DNA from: Pseudomonas sp. CCC3.1
Lineage (GTDB): Bacteria > Pseudomonadota > Gammaproteobacteria > Pseudomonadales > Pseudomonadaceae
Reading direction: 5' to 3'
DNA: 64,000 nt
Assembly (NCBI RefSeq): GCF_034347405.1
Contig: NZ_CP133778.1
Span: 5,182,501-5,246,500 of the forward strand
Shown: positions 49,211 to 57,849 of the stretch, piece by piece
Layout: each line of letters starts with the position of its first letter
Numbering within the stretch: the first letter of the stretch is position 1
The notes under the pieces: generated by a model
The model's input: only the letters and a program-made list of their open reading frames with translations
Told to the model about the DNA's origin: nothing
Databases searched by the model: none
Position numbers and translations under genes: made by a program

Positions 49211-51394
49211 ATGCGCGAAGACCTCTCTCTCTTATTAAATTCCCTCAACGATGCCCAACGTCAGGCCGTCACGGCCAGTGTCGGGCGTCAGTTGGTTCTG
49301 GCCGGCGCAGGTTCCGGCAAAACCCGTGTGCTGGTGCACCGTATCGCTTGGTTGATCCAGGTCGAGAACGCGTCCCCGCACTCCGTGCTGTCGGTGACGT
49401 TCACCAACAAGGCCGCTGCCGAGATGCGCCACCGCATCGAGCAGCTAATGGGTATCAACCCGGCCGGCATGTGGGTGGGCACGTTCCACGGGCTGGCTCA
49501 CCGCCTGCTGCGGGCACACTGGCAAGAGGCTGGCTTGAGCCAGACCTTCCAGATCCTCGACAGCGATGACCAGCAACGCTTGGTCAAACGTGTGATGCGT
49601 GAGCTGGGGCTGGATGAACAGCGCTGGCCGGTGCGCCAGGCGCAATGGTTTATCAACGGCCAGAAAGACGAAGGCCTGCGCCCACAACACATTCAAGCCA
49701 GCGGCGATCTGTTCCTGGCCACCATGCGCAACATTTACGAGGCCTACGAGGCCGCATGCCAGCGCGCCGGCGTAATCGACTTCTCTGAGCTGCTATTGCG
49801 CGCCCTCGACCTGTGGCGCGACAACCCCGGCTTGCTTGCGCATTACCAGAAACGCTTCCGGCATATTCTGGTCGACGAATTTCAAGACACCAACGCCGTT
49901 CAATACGCCTGGCTGCGCTTGCTGGCCAAAGGCGGCGACAGCTTGATGGTGGTGGGCGATGACGATCAGTCGATTTACGGCTGGCGCGGCGCCAAGATTG
50001 AAAACATCTACCAGTACTCGACCGACTTCCCGGACGCCGAAACCATTCGTCTGGAGCAAAACTATCGCTCCACGGCGGGCATCCTCAAAGCGGCCAACGC
50101 CCTGATTGCCAACAACAGCGGGCGCATGGGTAAAGAGTTGTGGACTGACGGCGGTGACGGCGAAGCGATTAATCTGTACGCGGCCTTCAACGAGCACGAC
50201 GAAGCGCGCTACGTGGTCGAAACCATCGAAAGCGCCTTGAAAACCGGTCTTGCCCACAGCGACATCGCCATCTTGTACCGCTCCAACGCCCAATCGCGGG
50301 TGCTTGAAGAGGCGTTGCTGCGCGAGCGTATCCCGTACCGCATCTATGGTGGCCAGCGCTTCTTCGAACGCGCTGAAATCAAAAACGCCATGGCCTACAT
50401 GCGCTTGCTGGAAGGCCGCGGCAACGATGCGGCACTGGAGCGGGTGATCAACGTTCCAGCGCGCGGCATCGGCGAAAAGACCGTCGAAGCCATTCGCGAG
50501 CACGCACGCCACAGCGATGTGTCGATGTGGGAGGCCATGCGCCAGCTGATCGCCAATAAAGCCTTGCCGGGACGTGCCTCTGGCGCCATCGCAGGCTTTG
50601 TCGAACTGATCGAGAACCTCGCCGCCAAAGTCATGGACATGCCGCTGCACCTGATGACCCAAACCGTCATCGAGCAAAGCGGGTTGATTGCCTACCATGA
50701 AGCGGAAAAAGGCGAGAAAGGCCAGGCCAGGGTAGAAAACCTTGAGGAACTGGTGAGCGCTGCGCGCAACTTCGAAAGTAATGAAGAAGACGAAGAACTG
50801 TCGCCACTGGCGGCCTTCCTTGGCCACGCTTCACTGGAAGCGGGTGACACGCAGGCCGAGGAGCACGAAGACGGTATCCAACTGATGACGCTGCACAGCG
50901 CCAAAGGTCTGGAGTTCCCGTATGTGTTCCTGGTCGGAATGGAAGAAGGCTTGTTCCCGCACAAAATGAGCCTCGAAGAACCGGGCCGTCTTGAAGAAGA
51001 ACGCCGTCTGGCCTACGTGGGCATCACCCGGGCGATGCACAACCTGGTCATGACCTATGCTGAGACCCGACGTCTGTACGGCGCAGAAACCTACAACAAG
51101 GTTTCACGCTTCGTACGTGAAGTGCCAAAAGGTCTGATTCAAGAAGTTCGGCTGTCCAACAGCGTCAGTCGTCCTTTCGGCGGCGGTCAACAGCAAAGCG
51201 CGAGCACGCTGTTTGGCGGTTCGGAGATCCCGGAAACCGAATTCAAACTGGGCCAACTGGTCAAGCACGCGGTCTTTGGTGAAGGTGTCATCCTCAATTT
51301 CGAGGGCGCTGGCGCACAGGCCCGCGTGCAGGTGAACTTCTCCGAGGGCAGTAAGTGGCTGATGATGGGCTACGCCAAGCTTGAAGCCGTCTGA
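49211..51394 (+). CDS. uvrD: DNA helicase II
   Basis: 3'-5' SF1A helicase of 727 residues for nucleotide-excision and mismatch repair. Helicase motifs in order: Walker A AGAGSGKT (31-38), Ia SVTFTNKAAAEM, II VDEFQDTN, III GDDDQSIYGWRGA, IV LEQNYRST, V LMTLHSAKGLEFPYVFLVG, VI AYVGITRAMHNLVMTYA. The C-terminal about 50 residues (VKHAVFGEGVILNFEG) form the Tudor-like RNA-polymerase/UvrB contact domain. Full family length. No convincing LexA box seen upstream. Confidence 0.97.
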   Translation: MREDLSLLLNSLNDAQRQAVTASVGRQLVLAGAGSGKTRVLVHRIAWLIQVENASPHSVLSVTFTNKAAAEMRHRIEQLMGINPAGMWVGTFHGLAHRLLRAHWQEAGLSQTFQILDSDDQQRLVKRVMRELGLDEQRWPVRQAQWFINGQKDEGLRPQHIQASGDLFLATMRNIYEAYEAACQRAGVIDFSELLLRALDLWRDNPGLLAHYQKRFRHILVDEFQDTNAVQYAWLRLLAKGGDSLMVVGDDDQSIYGWRGAKIENIYQYSTDFPDAETIRLEQNYRSTAGILKAANALIANNSGRMGKELWTDGGDGEAINLYAAFNEHDEARYVVETIESALKTGLAHSDIAILYRSNAQSRVLEEALLRERIPYRIYGGQRFFERAEIKNAMAYMRLLEGRGNDAALERVINVPARGIGEKTVEAIREHARHSDVSMWEAMRQLIANKALPGRASGAIAGFVELIENLAAKVMDMPLHLMTQTVIEQSGLIAYHEAEKGEKGQARVENLEELVSAARNFESNEEDEELSPLAAFLGHASLEAGDTQAEEHEDGIQLMTLHSAKGLEFPYVFLVGMEEGLFPHKMSLEEPGRLEEERRLAYVGITRAMHNLVMTYAETRRLYGAETYNKVSRFVREVPKGLIQEVRLSNSVSRPFGGGQQQSASTLFGGSEIPETEFKLGQLVKHAVFGEGVILNFEGAGAQARVQVNFSEGSKWLMMGYAKLEAV

Positions 51395-51432
51395 CAGCAA
51401 CCCGACAGCGATCCAACGATAAGGTAGGCAAC

Positions 51433-51873
51433 ATGGGCTCAGGTTTTTTTTCTTCCTGGACATTCTGGGCCCTGTTGTCAGCCACCTTTGCGGCGCTGAC
51501 CGCCATTTTTGCCAAAGTGGGCATCGAGAACGTCAACTCTGACTTTGCGACCTTGCTGCGCACCATCGTGGTGCTGGTGAGTCTGGCGCTGATTCTCTAT
51601 GCCACCGGGCAATACCAGTCCCTGAGTTCGATCTCGCCCCGCAGTTACTTGTTTTTGCTGCTGTCGGGGTTAGCCACCGGTGCTTCGTGGATCTGCTACT
51701 TCCGCGCCTTGAAACTGGGGCCTGCGTCGCTGGTCGCCCCGGTGGACAAACTCAGCGTGGTGCTGGTGGCGATCATTGGTGTACTGCTGCTGGGTGAAAA
51801 ACTCGACCTGCGCCAATGGGGCGGGATTGGTTTGATTACCGCTGGCGTGGTGATGTTGGTGTTAAAACGGTAG
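51433..51873 (+). CDS. Half-size EamA-domain (DMT) transporter
   Basis: Membrane protein of 146 residues with one EamA repeat: five helices, including SAMA-like LSATFAALTAIFAKVGIENV and VDKLSVVLVAIIGVLLLGEK, LITAGVVMLVLKR. Typical DMT carriers have two such repeats, so this one should work as a dimer. It is 38 bases after uvrD with AAGGTAGG upstream. Its TAG stop lies inside the REP palindrome that begins at 51870. Substrate unknown. Confidence 0.87.
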   Translation: MGSGFFSSWTFWALLSATFAALTAIFAKVGIENVNSDFATLLRTIVVLVSLALILYATGQYQSLSSISPRSYLFLLLSGLATGASWICYFRALKLGPASLVAPVDKLSVVLVAIIGVLLLGEKLDLRQWGGIGLITAGVVMLVLKR

Positions 51874-51935
51874 GAGCGAGCTTGCCTCGCGATCTTTTAA
51901 ACGATCAAAAGATCGCGAGGCAAGCTCGCTCCTAC
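51870..51935. repeat. REP palindrome, TAGGAGCGAGCTTGCCTCGC family, copy 3
   Basis: Arms GTAGGAGCGAGCTTGCCTCG... and complement ending GCTCCTAC around TTTTAAACGATCAAAA. The first arm supplies the stop codon of the EamA gene. Confidence 0.88.
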
Positions 51936-52065
51936 AGAGACCACGCGACTCTAGGAACCGTCCTACTGCCAATTAGGCAAAAGCCCGAAACATATCACTG
52001 CTAGCCAGTCACACCTCACCTGTGCAACATGGCGCGCGTGTCATCCACAAATGGGAATTCCCTTT

Positions 52066-52935
52066 ATGAAACGTTTTCTTAGCATCGCTATGGCGTTGTG
52101 CATCGGTTTGACGATGAGCCTCGACGCGAACGCCAAACGCTTCGGCGGCGGCAAAAGCTCCGGCGCCGCGCCGAGCCATCAGACTAGCCAAATGGCCCCT
52201 TCAGCGGGTGCTGGCGGTGCTGCTGCCACCGCAGGTGCTGCCGGTGCCGCAGGCGCGGCTGCCAAAGCCGGCGGTGCTTCGCGCTGGTTAGGCCCTCTGG
52301 CCGGTATCGCTGCTGGCGGTCTGCTGGCGTCCATGTTCATGGGCGGCGGCTTCCAGGGCATGCAGTTCTTCGACATCCTGATCATGGCGGTCATCGCCTT
52401 TGTGATCTTCCGCTTCATTGCCGCTCGCCGTCGCAAGCAGCAAGAAGGCATGGCTCCGGCTGGCGCTCCTATGCAGCGTGAAGTGTTCGAGCAAAAGCCT
52501 GCCATGGGCGCGATCTTCGGCGGTTCGGCTGCACCTGCTGCTGCCCGTCCGGTGATCAACGCTCCGGCCTGGTTCAACGAAGAGCGTTTCGTTGAAGCGG
52601 CGCGCAACCACTTCCAGTCCCTGCAGCAACACTGGGACGCCAACGAAATGGACAAGATCGCCGAGTTCGTGACCCCGCAACTGCTGGAGTTCCTGAAGCG
52701 CGAGCGTGCCGAATTGGGCGACGCCTTCCAGTCGACTTACATCGACGACCTGCGTGTACAGCTTGAAGGTGTGGATGATCGCGCCGACAAGACTATCGCG
52801 ACCCTGACCTTCAGCGGCGTGTCTAAAACCTCGCGTTTCGACCAGGGCGAAGTGTTCAGCGAAAGCTGGAACATGGAACGTCCACAAGGCGAAAATCAGC
52901 CTTGGCTGGTTGCCGGTATCCGCCAAAACGGCTGA
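52066..52935 (+). CDS. Tim44-domain exported/membrane protein
   Basis: Protein of 289 residues. Signal peptide MKRFLSIAMALCIGLTMSLD with cleavage near ANA, a Gly/Ala-rich low-complexity stretch (45-75), two hydrophobic helices (LGPLAGIAAGGLLASMFMGG; FFDILIMAVIAFVIFRFIAA) and a C-terminal Tim44-like domain (about 165-289, FVEAARNHFQSLQQHWDANE). In mitochondria this fold links import machinery to membranes; the bacterial role is unknown. ATG 52066 is preferred over 52051 because the signal peptide starts there. Confidence 0.85.
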   Translation: MKRFLSIAMALCIGLTMSLDANAKRFGGGKSSGAAPSHQTSQMAPSAGAGGAAATAGAAGAAGAAAKAGGASRWLGPLAGIAAGGLLASMFMGGGFQGMQFFDILIMAVIAFVIFRFIAARRRKQQEGMAPAGAPMQREVFEQKPAMGAIFGGSAAPAAARPVINAPAWFNEERFVEAARNHFQSLQQHWDANEMDKIAEFVTPQLLEFLKRERAELGDAFQSTYIDDLRVQLEGVDDRADKTIATLTFSGVSKTSRFDQGEVFSESWNMERPQGENQPWLVAGIRQNG

Positions 52936-52960
52936 TTCCTCAGGCGCTACACGTTGTAAC

Positions 52961-52990
52961 CAAAGCCCCGGACTTGTCCGGGGCTTTGCA
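52961..52990 (+). terminator. Terminator after the Tim44-domain gene
   Basis: Perfect 13-base stem CAAAGCCCCGGAC / GTCCGGGGCTTTG with a TT loop, 25 bases after the stop. The T tract is short. Confidence 0.8.
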
Positions 52991-53069
52991 TTTCACGATT
53001 GCACTTATAACGAGCTACTGTATAAAGCCCGTCATATAAACCGCGCCATAGAGCATGAGGATTGAGGTC

Positions 53070-53477
53070 GTGGAAGAAATCATCGAACAATTGCGTGAAG
53101 CCAATGAGCCTGTGCCCGTTCCCCTGGAACTGCCTGACGAAGATCAACTGGTAGAAATCGAAGAACAATTGTTCATCGACATTCCTTTTGTCTTCAGAGA
53201 GTTTTTGCTGACCGTCAGCGACGTCGTATACGGCAGCCTGGAGCCGGTGACCGTGACCGACCCGCAGTCGCACACTTACCTGCCCGATGTGGCCGCAAAC
53301 GCTTGGGACGCTGGCGTTGACCGCAGCATGATCCCGATCTGTCAGGACGGCGACGACTACTACTGCGTCGAAGAAGACGGCACCGTGGTGCTGTGGTCAG
53401 GCGAAGAAGAACTCGTGACCGAAGAGACCTGGGAATCAGTCTGGCACTGGGCACGGGACGTCTGGCTGGAAAGCTGA
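53070..53477 (+). CDS. SMI1/KNR4-family protein
   Basis: Acidic protein of 135 residues from GTG 53070 (EEIIEQLREANEPVPVPLEL); GAGG precedes it, and ATG 53055 is an alternative. SMI1/KNR4 fold signs: EIEEQLFIDIPFVFREFLL and ICQDGDDYYCVEEDGTVVLW. The superfamily is common among immunity proteins of polymorphic toxins, but this stand-alone copy between Tim44 and CPA2 genes has no toxin next to it and is probably a housekeeping member. Function unknown. Confidence 0.82.
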   Translation: MEEIIEQLREANEPVPVPLELPDEDQLVEIEEQLFIDIPFVFREFLLTVSDVVYGSLEPVTVTDPQSHTYLPDVAANAWDAGVDRSMIPICQDGDDYYCVEEDGTVVLWSGEEELVTEETWESVWHWARDVWLES

Positions 53478-53486
53478 GGCACAACA

Positions 53487-53542
53487 GCTTGCCTCGCGAT
53501 CTTTTAAACCATCAAAAGATCGCGAGGCAAGCTCGCTCCTAC
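53487..53542. repeat. REP palindrome, TAGGAGCGAGCTTGCCTCGC family, copy 4 (one arm shortened)
   Basis: AGCTTGCCTCGCGATCTTTT (53487-53506) pairs perfectly with 53514-53533. The right arm continues CGCTCCTAC but the left lacks the matching GTAGGAGCG. Confidence 0.85.
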
Positions 53543-53549
53543 CTGTTAC

Positions 53550-55310
53550 TCAGTGGCCGCCTTCCTTGTGGTTGTCCAGCGTCTCCAGCAGCGCAACCTG
53601 CATGCGCGTATGGATGCGGATAAACCAGCGCCACAACAGCGCCGCAACCCCCGCCGCCACCACCGCAATCACGATGAGCAGCTCGTTGGTGGGCAGAATG
53701 CTCGCCGACAACGCCGACAGCAGCAGAAAAATCACCAGCAACGACAAAATCGGGATCACTTCAGAGATCACCCGACGCACACGCTGCGTGTGCCGCCCGG
53801 CCACTTCAGGTTTGACACCCATCTCCGCCAGCAGCATCGATAGCGCCTTAAGCTTGCGATACGCCGCGATTAAAAACGGCAGCGACAGCAGCAAGGCCAA
53901 GCCCCAGATCATTGCTTTCTGCCAGCTCGGTTCCAGAATCCAACCCTGCAAATACCGGCCGATTCGGGGAGCGAAATAACCGCCCGCAAAGAAAATAGCG
54001 ATGACCAGCGCCAGGTTAACGCCCACCTGCAGCAATATTTTTCGGATCATGGCCGCGAGTAAGGCGCCCTCTCCCTGCGGCTGAATGCTGCGCAACCACT
54101 CGCCATACAGCCCAAAAACCCGCGAAACCCGGTTAGGGACAACCTGCGCCAGCTTCAGCGAGAGCGGGTCTGCGGCCCGAATCAGGTAGGGCGTCATCAA
54201 GGTGGTCAGAACCGATACCGCGACCGCGACGGGGTACAGGAAGCTGCTGGTGACCTGCAAGGTCATTCCCAGCGCGGCAATGATGAATGAAAACTCTCCG
54301 ATCTGAGAGAGACCCATCCCTACCCGCAATGAGGTGCGTCCGTCATTGCCCGCGATAAAGGCTCCAAGCCCGCAGGAAAGCATCTTTCCCAGGACCACAG
54401 CGACGGTAATCACCACAATTGGCAACGCATATTCCATCAAAATGGCGGGGTCGAGCATCAGACCGATGGCGACAAAAAAGATCGCACTGAACAGATCACG
54501 TACCGGCTCGATCAGGCGTTCGATTTTCAGTAACTGACGCGATTCGGCCATGATTGCACCGATCAAAAATGCGCCCAACACCATGCTGTATTCCAGCTTG
54601 ACCACCAGCAGGCAGAAACCGAAGCACAGCCCCAGCACGGTGATCAGCAACATTTCATTACTTTCAAACCTGGCCACATACGCCAGCACCCGCGGCACCA
54701 GCAAGATGCCGATGACCAGCGCCACAATCATGAACAGAGACAGTTTGCCGACCGTCGAAAAGACTTCTTCGGGGCTCACACTGCCACTGACGGCAATGCT
54801 CGACAGCAAGGCAATAATCCCGATGCCCAGGATGTCTTCAACGATCAGCACGCCAAAAATAAGCTGCGCAAAACGCTCATTTTTCATCTTCAGGTCGTTA
54901 AGTGCTTTAACGATGATCGTGGTCGAGGAAATCGCCAGAATGGCGCCCAGGAACAGCGAGTCCATGGTGTTCCAGTCAAACCAGCGGCCAATTTCATAGC
55001 CAATCCAGATCATCAGCGTAATTTCCATAAACGCTGCAATAAACGCCGTGGCCCCGACCTTGAATAACTTACGCAGGCTGAACTCCAGCCCCAGGCAGAA
55101 CATCAAAAAAATCACCCCCAGCTCGGCCAGGGTTTTAATCGTTTCTTCATCGTGGATCAGGCCAAAAGGCGGGGTGTGCGGGCCGATAATAAAACCCGCC
55201 ACGATGTAACCCAGCACCACCGGCTGCTTGAACCGGTGGAACAGAATAGTCACCACGCCTGCGACCAGCATGATGACTGCCAAATCCTGAATAAAGCTGA
55301 TGGCATGCAT
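53550..55310 (-). CDS. CPA2-family monovalent cation:proton antiporter
   Basis: Inner-membrane protein of 586 residues with about 12-13 helices of the Na/H exchanger fold in the first 390 residues (FGVLIVEDILGIGIIALLSS, containing the ion-site Asp; GMGLSQIGEFSFIIAALGMT), then extra hydrophobic C-terminal segments. It resembles YbaL/KefB-type K+ efflux proteins but lacks a TrkA-N nucleotide-binding domain. AGGAG upstream of ATG 55310. The ion carried is uncertain. Confidence 0.87.
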   Translation of the reverse strand: MHAISFIQDLAVIMLVAGVVTILFHRFKQPVVLGYIVAGFIIGPHTPPFGLIHDEETIKTLAELGVIFLMFCLGLEFSLRKLFKVGATAFIAAFMEITLMIWIGYEIGRWFDWNTMDSLFLGAILAISSTTIIVKALNDLKMKNERFAQLIFGVLIVEDILGIGIIALLSSIAVSGSVSPEEVFSTVGKLSLFMIVALVIGILLVPRVLAYVARFESNEMLLITVLGLCFGFCLLVVKLEYSMVLGAFLIGAIMAESRQLLKIERLIEPVRDLFSAIFFVAIGLMLDPAILMEYALPIVVITVAVVLGKMLSCGLGAFIAGNDGRTSLRVGMGLSQIGEFSFIIAALGMTLQVTSSFLYPVAVAVSVLTTLMTPYLIRAADPLSLKLAQVVPNRVSRVFGLYGEWLRSIQPQGEGALLAAMIRKILLQVGVNLALVIAIFFAGGYFAPRIGRYLQGWILEPSWQKAMIWGLALLLSLPFLIAAYRKLKALSMLLAEMGVKPEVAGRHTQRVRRVISEVIPILSLLVIFLLLSALSASILPTNELLIVIAVVAAGVAALLWRWFIRIHTRMQVALLETLDNHKEGGH

Positions 55311-55597
55311 GGCGTGACGCTCCTTTTTGATTTTTATCCAGCAACAAAACGACAGACACAGCCTAGCCAGCCGTGCATATCGCTTGTTTTAAATGTAGGA
55401 ATTGTCCGATCGAAGGACTTTTGCAGGTTAACACCGCGACTTCCTACAGAAAGGCGGTGCAATATATGGAAACAGATACGTAAGTGCGTGACGGCAGCCA
55501 AAACGGCAACGTCCCGTTATTAACTGTTTCAAAAAATCGCAAAGTATCCGCAGAGATACCCATTTCACTGCTGCAACACAACCGCGAGCCTGCTGCT

Positions 55598-56083
55598 ATG
55601 GAACCCGGAAACTCCCAACTGTCGATGACGGTCTTGATGACCCCGGACATGGCCAATTTTTCTGGCAATGTTCACGGCGGAACCCTGCTCAAGTACCTCG
55701 ACGAAGTGGCCTACGCCTGCGCCAGCCGTTACGCAGGACGTTATGTGGTCACCTTGTCGGTGGATCAGGTTATTTTCCGTGAGCCGATTCATGTCGGCGA
55801 ACTGGTCACCTTCCTCGCGTCGGTCAACTACACCGGCAATACCTCGATGGAAGTCGGGATCAAAGTCGTTACCGAAAATATCCGTGAACGCTCAGTGCGC
55901 CACACCAACAGCTGCTTCTTCACCATGGTGGCGGTGGACGACGACCGTAAACCGGCTTCAGTGCCGCCTTTGCAGCCGCTGAACAGTGAAGACAAGCGCC
56001 GCTTTATCCAGGGCAAACAACGTCGCCAGATCCGCCAGGAACTGGAAAAACGCTACCGTGAATTGAAAGACGAAACGCTGTAA
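55598..56083 (+). CDS. Acyl-CoA thioesterase (hotdog fold)
   Basis: Thioesterase of 161 residues of the cytosolic BACH/YkhA type. Motifs: MTPDMANFSGNVHGGTLLKY with Asn and His-Gly-Gly, LDEVAYACASRYAGRYVVTL and SVDQVIFREPIHVGELVTF. The C-terminal 25 residues are basic and helical (RRFIQGKQRRQIRQELEKRY). Start chosen at ATG 55598 (MEPGNSQLSMTVLM); the ORF extends to GTG 55484 without family similarity. The 287 bases upstream show no other gene. Confidence 0.87.
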   Translation: MEPGNSQLSMTVLMTPDMANFSGNVHGGTLLKYLDEVAYACASRYAGRYVVTLSVDQVIFREPIHVGELVTFLASVNYTGNTSMEVGIKVVTENIRERSVRHTNSCFFTMVAVDDDRKPASVPPLQPLNSEDKRRFIQGKQRRQIRQELEKRYRELKDETL

Positions 56084-56096
56084 AAACACCGCCCGC

Positions 56097-56166
56097 CTGT
56101 AGGAGCGAGCTTGTCTCGCGATCTTTTGATCGTCTAAAAGATCGCGAGGCAAGCTCGCTCCTACAG
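56097..56166. repeat. REP palindrome, TAGGAGCGAGCTTGCCTCGC family, copy 5
   Basis: CTGTAGGAGCGAGCTTGTCT... with one mismatch to its complementary arm ending GCTCCTACAG, centred on TTTTGATCGTCTAAAA. It lies between convergent genes. Confidence 0.88.
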
Positions 56167-56187
56167 GGCGTTGGCGATATTGGCGGG

Positions 56188-57060
56188 TTACAAACTGATT
56201 GGCGTCGCTTCAAACCGCACACGCGGATGAGCAATGCGGTCTTGGGCACGCACCAGTTGCAACTCGTAGCTGGTACAGGCCTGGGTTTCGAGCAGCACTT
56301 CATGCACGGCCGCCGCTGTGAACTCAAAGGCCGCCACCAGGCTGTCACCCAGCAACACGCGCGCCAGGAACAACCCCGAGGTCAAATCGCCTACGCCCAC
56401 CGGCTGGCGCGGGAAGGCCAACAGGGGGCGGCGCAGGTGCCAATTGCCCTCGGCAGTCACCAGCAACATCTCAAAGCTTTCTGCGGGCTTGCCGGGATAA
56501 GACAAGTGCTTGACCAGCACCGCTTTCGGGCCGCGAGCCAGCAGACTGCGCGCCATTGCCAGGCAATCAAAGAGCGATTGCGGCTGGCGACCACAGAAGC
56601 TGTCCAGCTCTAACTGGTTGGGGCACAAGAAATCTGCAACGGCGGCCGCTTCGTCGAGCAGAAAATCACTGACTTCCTGGGGCACGATGCAGCCTTTCTC
56701 CGGGTGTCCCATCACCGGGTCGCACAGGTACAAGGCCTTAGGGTTTGCCGCCTTGATACGCGCCACGCCGCTGAGAATCGCCCGGCCTTGCGCGGCACTG
56801 CCCAAATAGCCGGACAGCACAGCATCACAGTTACCCAGCTCGCCAATGGCGGCAATGCCTTCAACCAGCGCAGGAATTTGCTCTGGGGCCAACACTTCGC
56901 CTGCCCACTGACCATACTGAGTGTGGTTAGAGAACTGCACGGTATTCAAAGGCCAGACATTCACACCCACACGCTGCATGGGAAACACTGCTGCGCTGTT
57001 GCCGGCATGGCCGAAAACCACGTGGGATTGGATGGCGAGGAGATGAGGTGTACGTTTCAT
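56188..57060 (-). CDS. pdxY: Pyridoxal kinase PdxY
   Basis: Ribokinase-superfamily kinase of 290 residues for salvage of pyridoxal to PLP. Motifs: LLAIQSHVVFGHAGNSAAVF (substrate loop), FSNHTQYGQWAG, LSGYLGSAAQG, DPVMGHPEKGC and the anion hole with catalytic Asp in PVGVGDLTSGLFLA near residue 224. GGAA ribosome site. Monocistronic by position. Confidence 0.95.
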   Translation of the reverse strand: MKRTPHLLAIQSHVVFGHAGNSAAVFPMQRVGVNVWPLNTVQFSNHTQYGQWAGEVLAPEQIPALVEGIAAIGELGNCDAVLSGYLGSAAQGRAILSGVARIKAANPKALYLCDPVMGHPEKGCIVPQEVSDFLLDEAAAVADFLCPNQLELDSFCGRQPQSLFDCLAMARSLLARGPKAVLVKHLSYPGKPAESFEMLLVTAEGNWHLRRPLLAFPRQPVGVGDLTSGLFLARVLLGDSLVAAFEFTAAAVHEVLLETQACTSYELQLVRAQDRIAHPRVRFEATPISL

Positions 57061-57173
57061 GCCGGATTCCAGACTGCGGATGGATTCGAGCCACGCAGTA
57101 TGCGACTAAACACAACCTGTACGACAGACTGAAGACGCAGTTAAGCTGAACCGAATCTGTTGGAGCGCACTTA

Positions 57174-57581
57174 ATGCTGACCCTTGGAAATATGTTTGTG
57201 CTGATGCTGCTGGCAACGGGCGCTGCTTGGCTGTGGCACAACCACGGCCTGCGAGAACGGGCGCTGGAACGGGTCAAACAGCACTGCAAAAAACTCGACA
57301 TCGAGCTGCTGGATGAAAACGTCGCGCTCAAGAAAATCGGTTTTATTGCCGATGCCAACGGCCAGAAGCGCCTGGCCCGCGTGTATAACTTCGAGTTCAC
57401 GGTAACCGGCGATCAGCGCCATACCGGGACCATCACTCAGTTCGGTGCCCACAGCGCCAAAATCGACCTGCCGCCCTACCCGGTCAAGGCCGAGGACGAA
57501 CCTGAGCCAAGCGTCGTTCCCAGCGCCCAGGTGATTGAACTCAGCCAATGGCGCCAAGAACACAGCAAAACACGCCACTGA
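57174..57581 (+). CDS. DUF3301 membrane-anchored protein
   Basis: Protein of 135 residues with one N-terminal helix (MFVLMLLATGAAWLWHNHGL) and a cytoplasmic domain: RALERVKQHCKKLDIELLDE, then KKIGFIADANGQKRLARVYN, FEFTVTGDQRHTGTITQFG. This layout is typical of DUF3301. Function unknown. GGAG 10 bases before the ATG. Divergent from pdxY. Confidence 0.85.
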   Translation: MLTLGNMFVLMLLATGAAWLWHNHGLRERALERVKQHCKKLDIELLDENVALKKIGFIADANGQKRLARVYNFEFTVTGDQRHTGTITQFGAHSAKIDLPPYPVKAEDEPEPSVVPSAQVIELSQWRQEHSKTRH

Positions 57582-57599
57582 CCTGCCGTCATAACCTCT

Positions 57600-57699
57600 G
57601 TAGCCGCTGCCGAAGGCTGCGATAAGGGCCGAAGGACTTTCGCTTTCAATGTGTCAGAGAGTCGCGACGCAACCCATCGCAGCCTGCGATAGCGGCTAC
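57600..57699. repeat. REP-type palindrome (GTAGCCGCTGCCGAAGGCTG family)
   Basis: GTAGCCGCTGCCGAAGGCTG...(57600-57623) pairs with the arm at 57676-57699 with three mismatches across a 52-base loop. Confidence 0.7.
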
Positions 57700-57849
57700 A
57701 AGCCCCCTGTGGATAACTCCGCTATAACCCTTGATCTAGACACTTCCAGCAGCTTTTTCGGCAGAAAAACGGCTGCACACACTTTAAATTGTAGGACAAT
57801 TTTACCAGCACAGAATCGCCGTAAACACTGGGTTTCTTACCCGTACAGC

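Noticed and set aside
45959..56152. Small ORFs reading P-R-D-L-L-N/D-x-Q-K-I-A-R-Q-A-R-S-Y at several loci
   Set aside because: They are translations of the TAGGAGCGAGCTTGCC REP palindrome, not genes; the same peptide appears wherever the repeat occurs.
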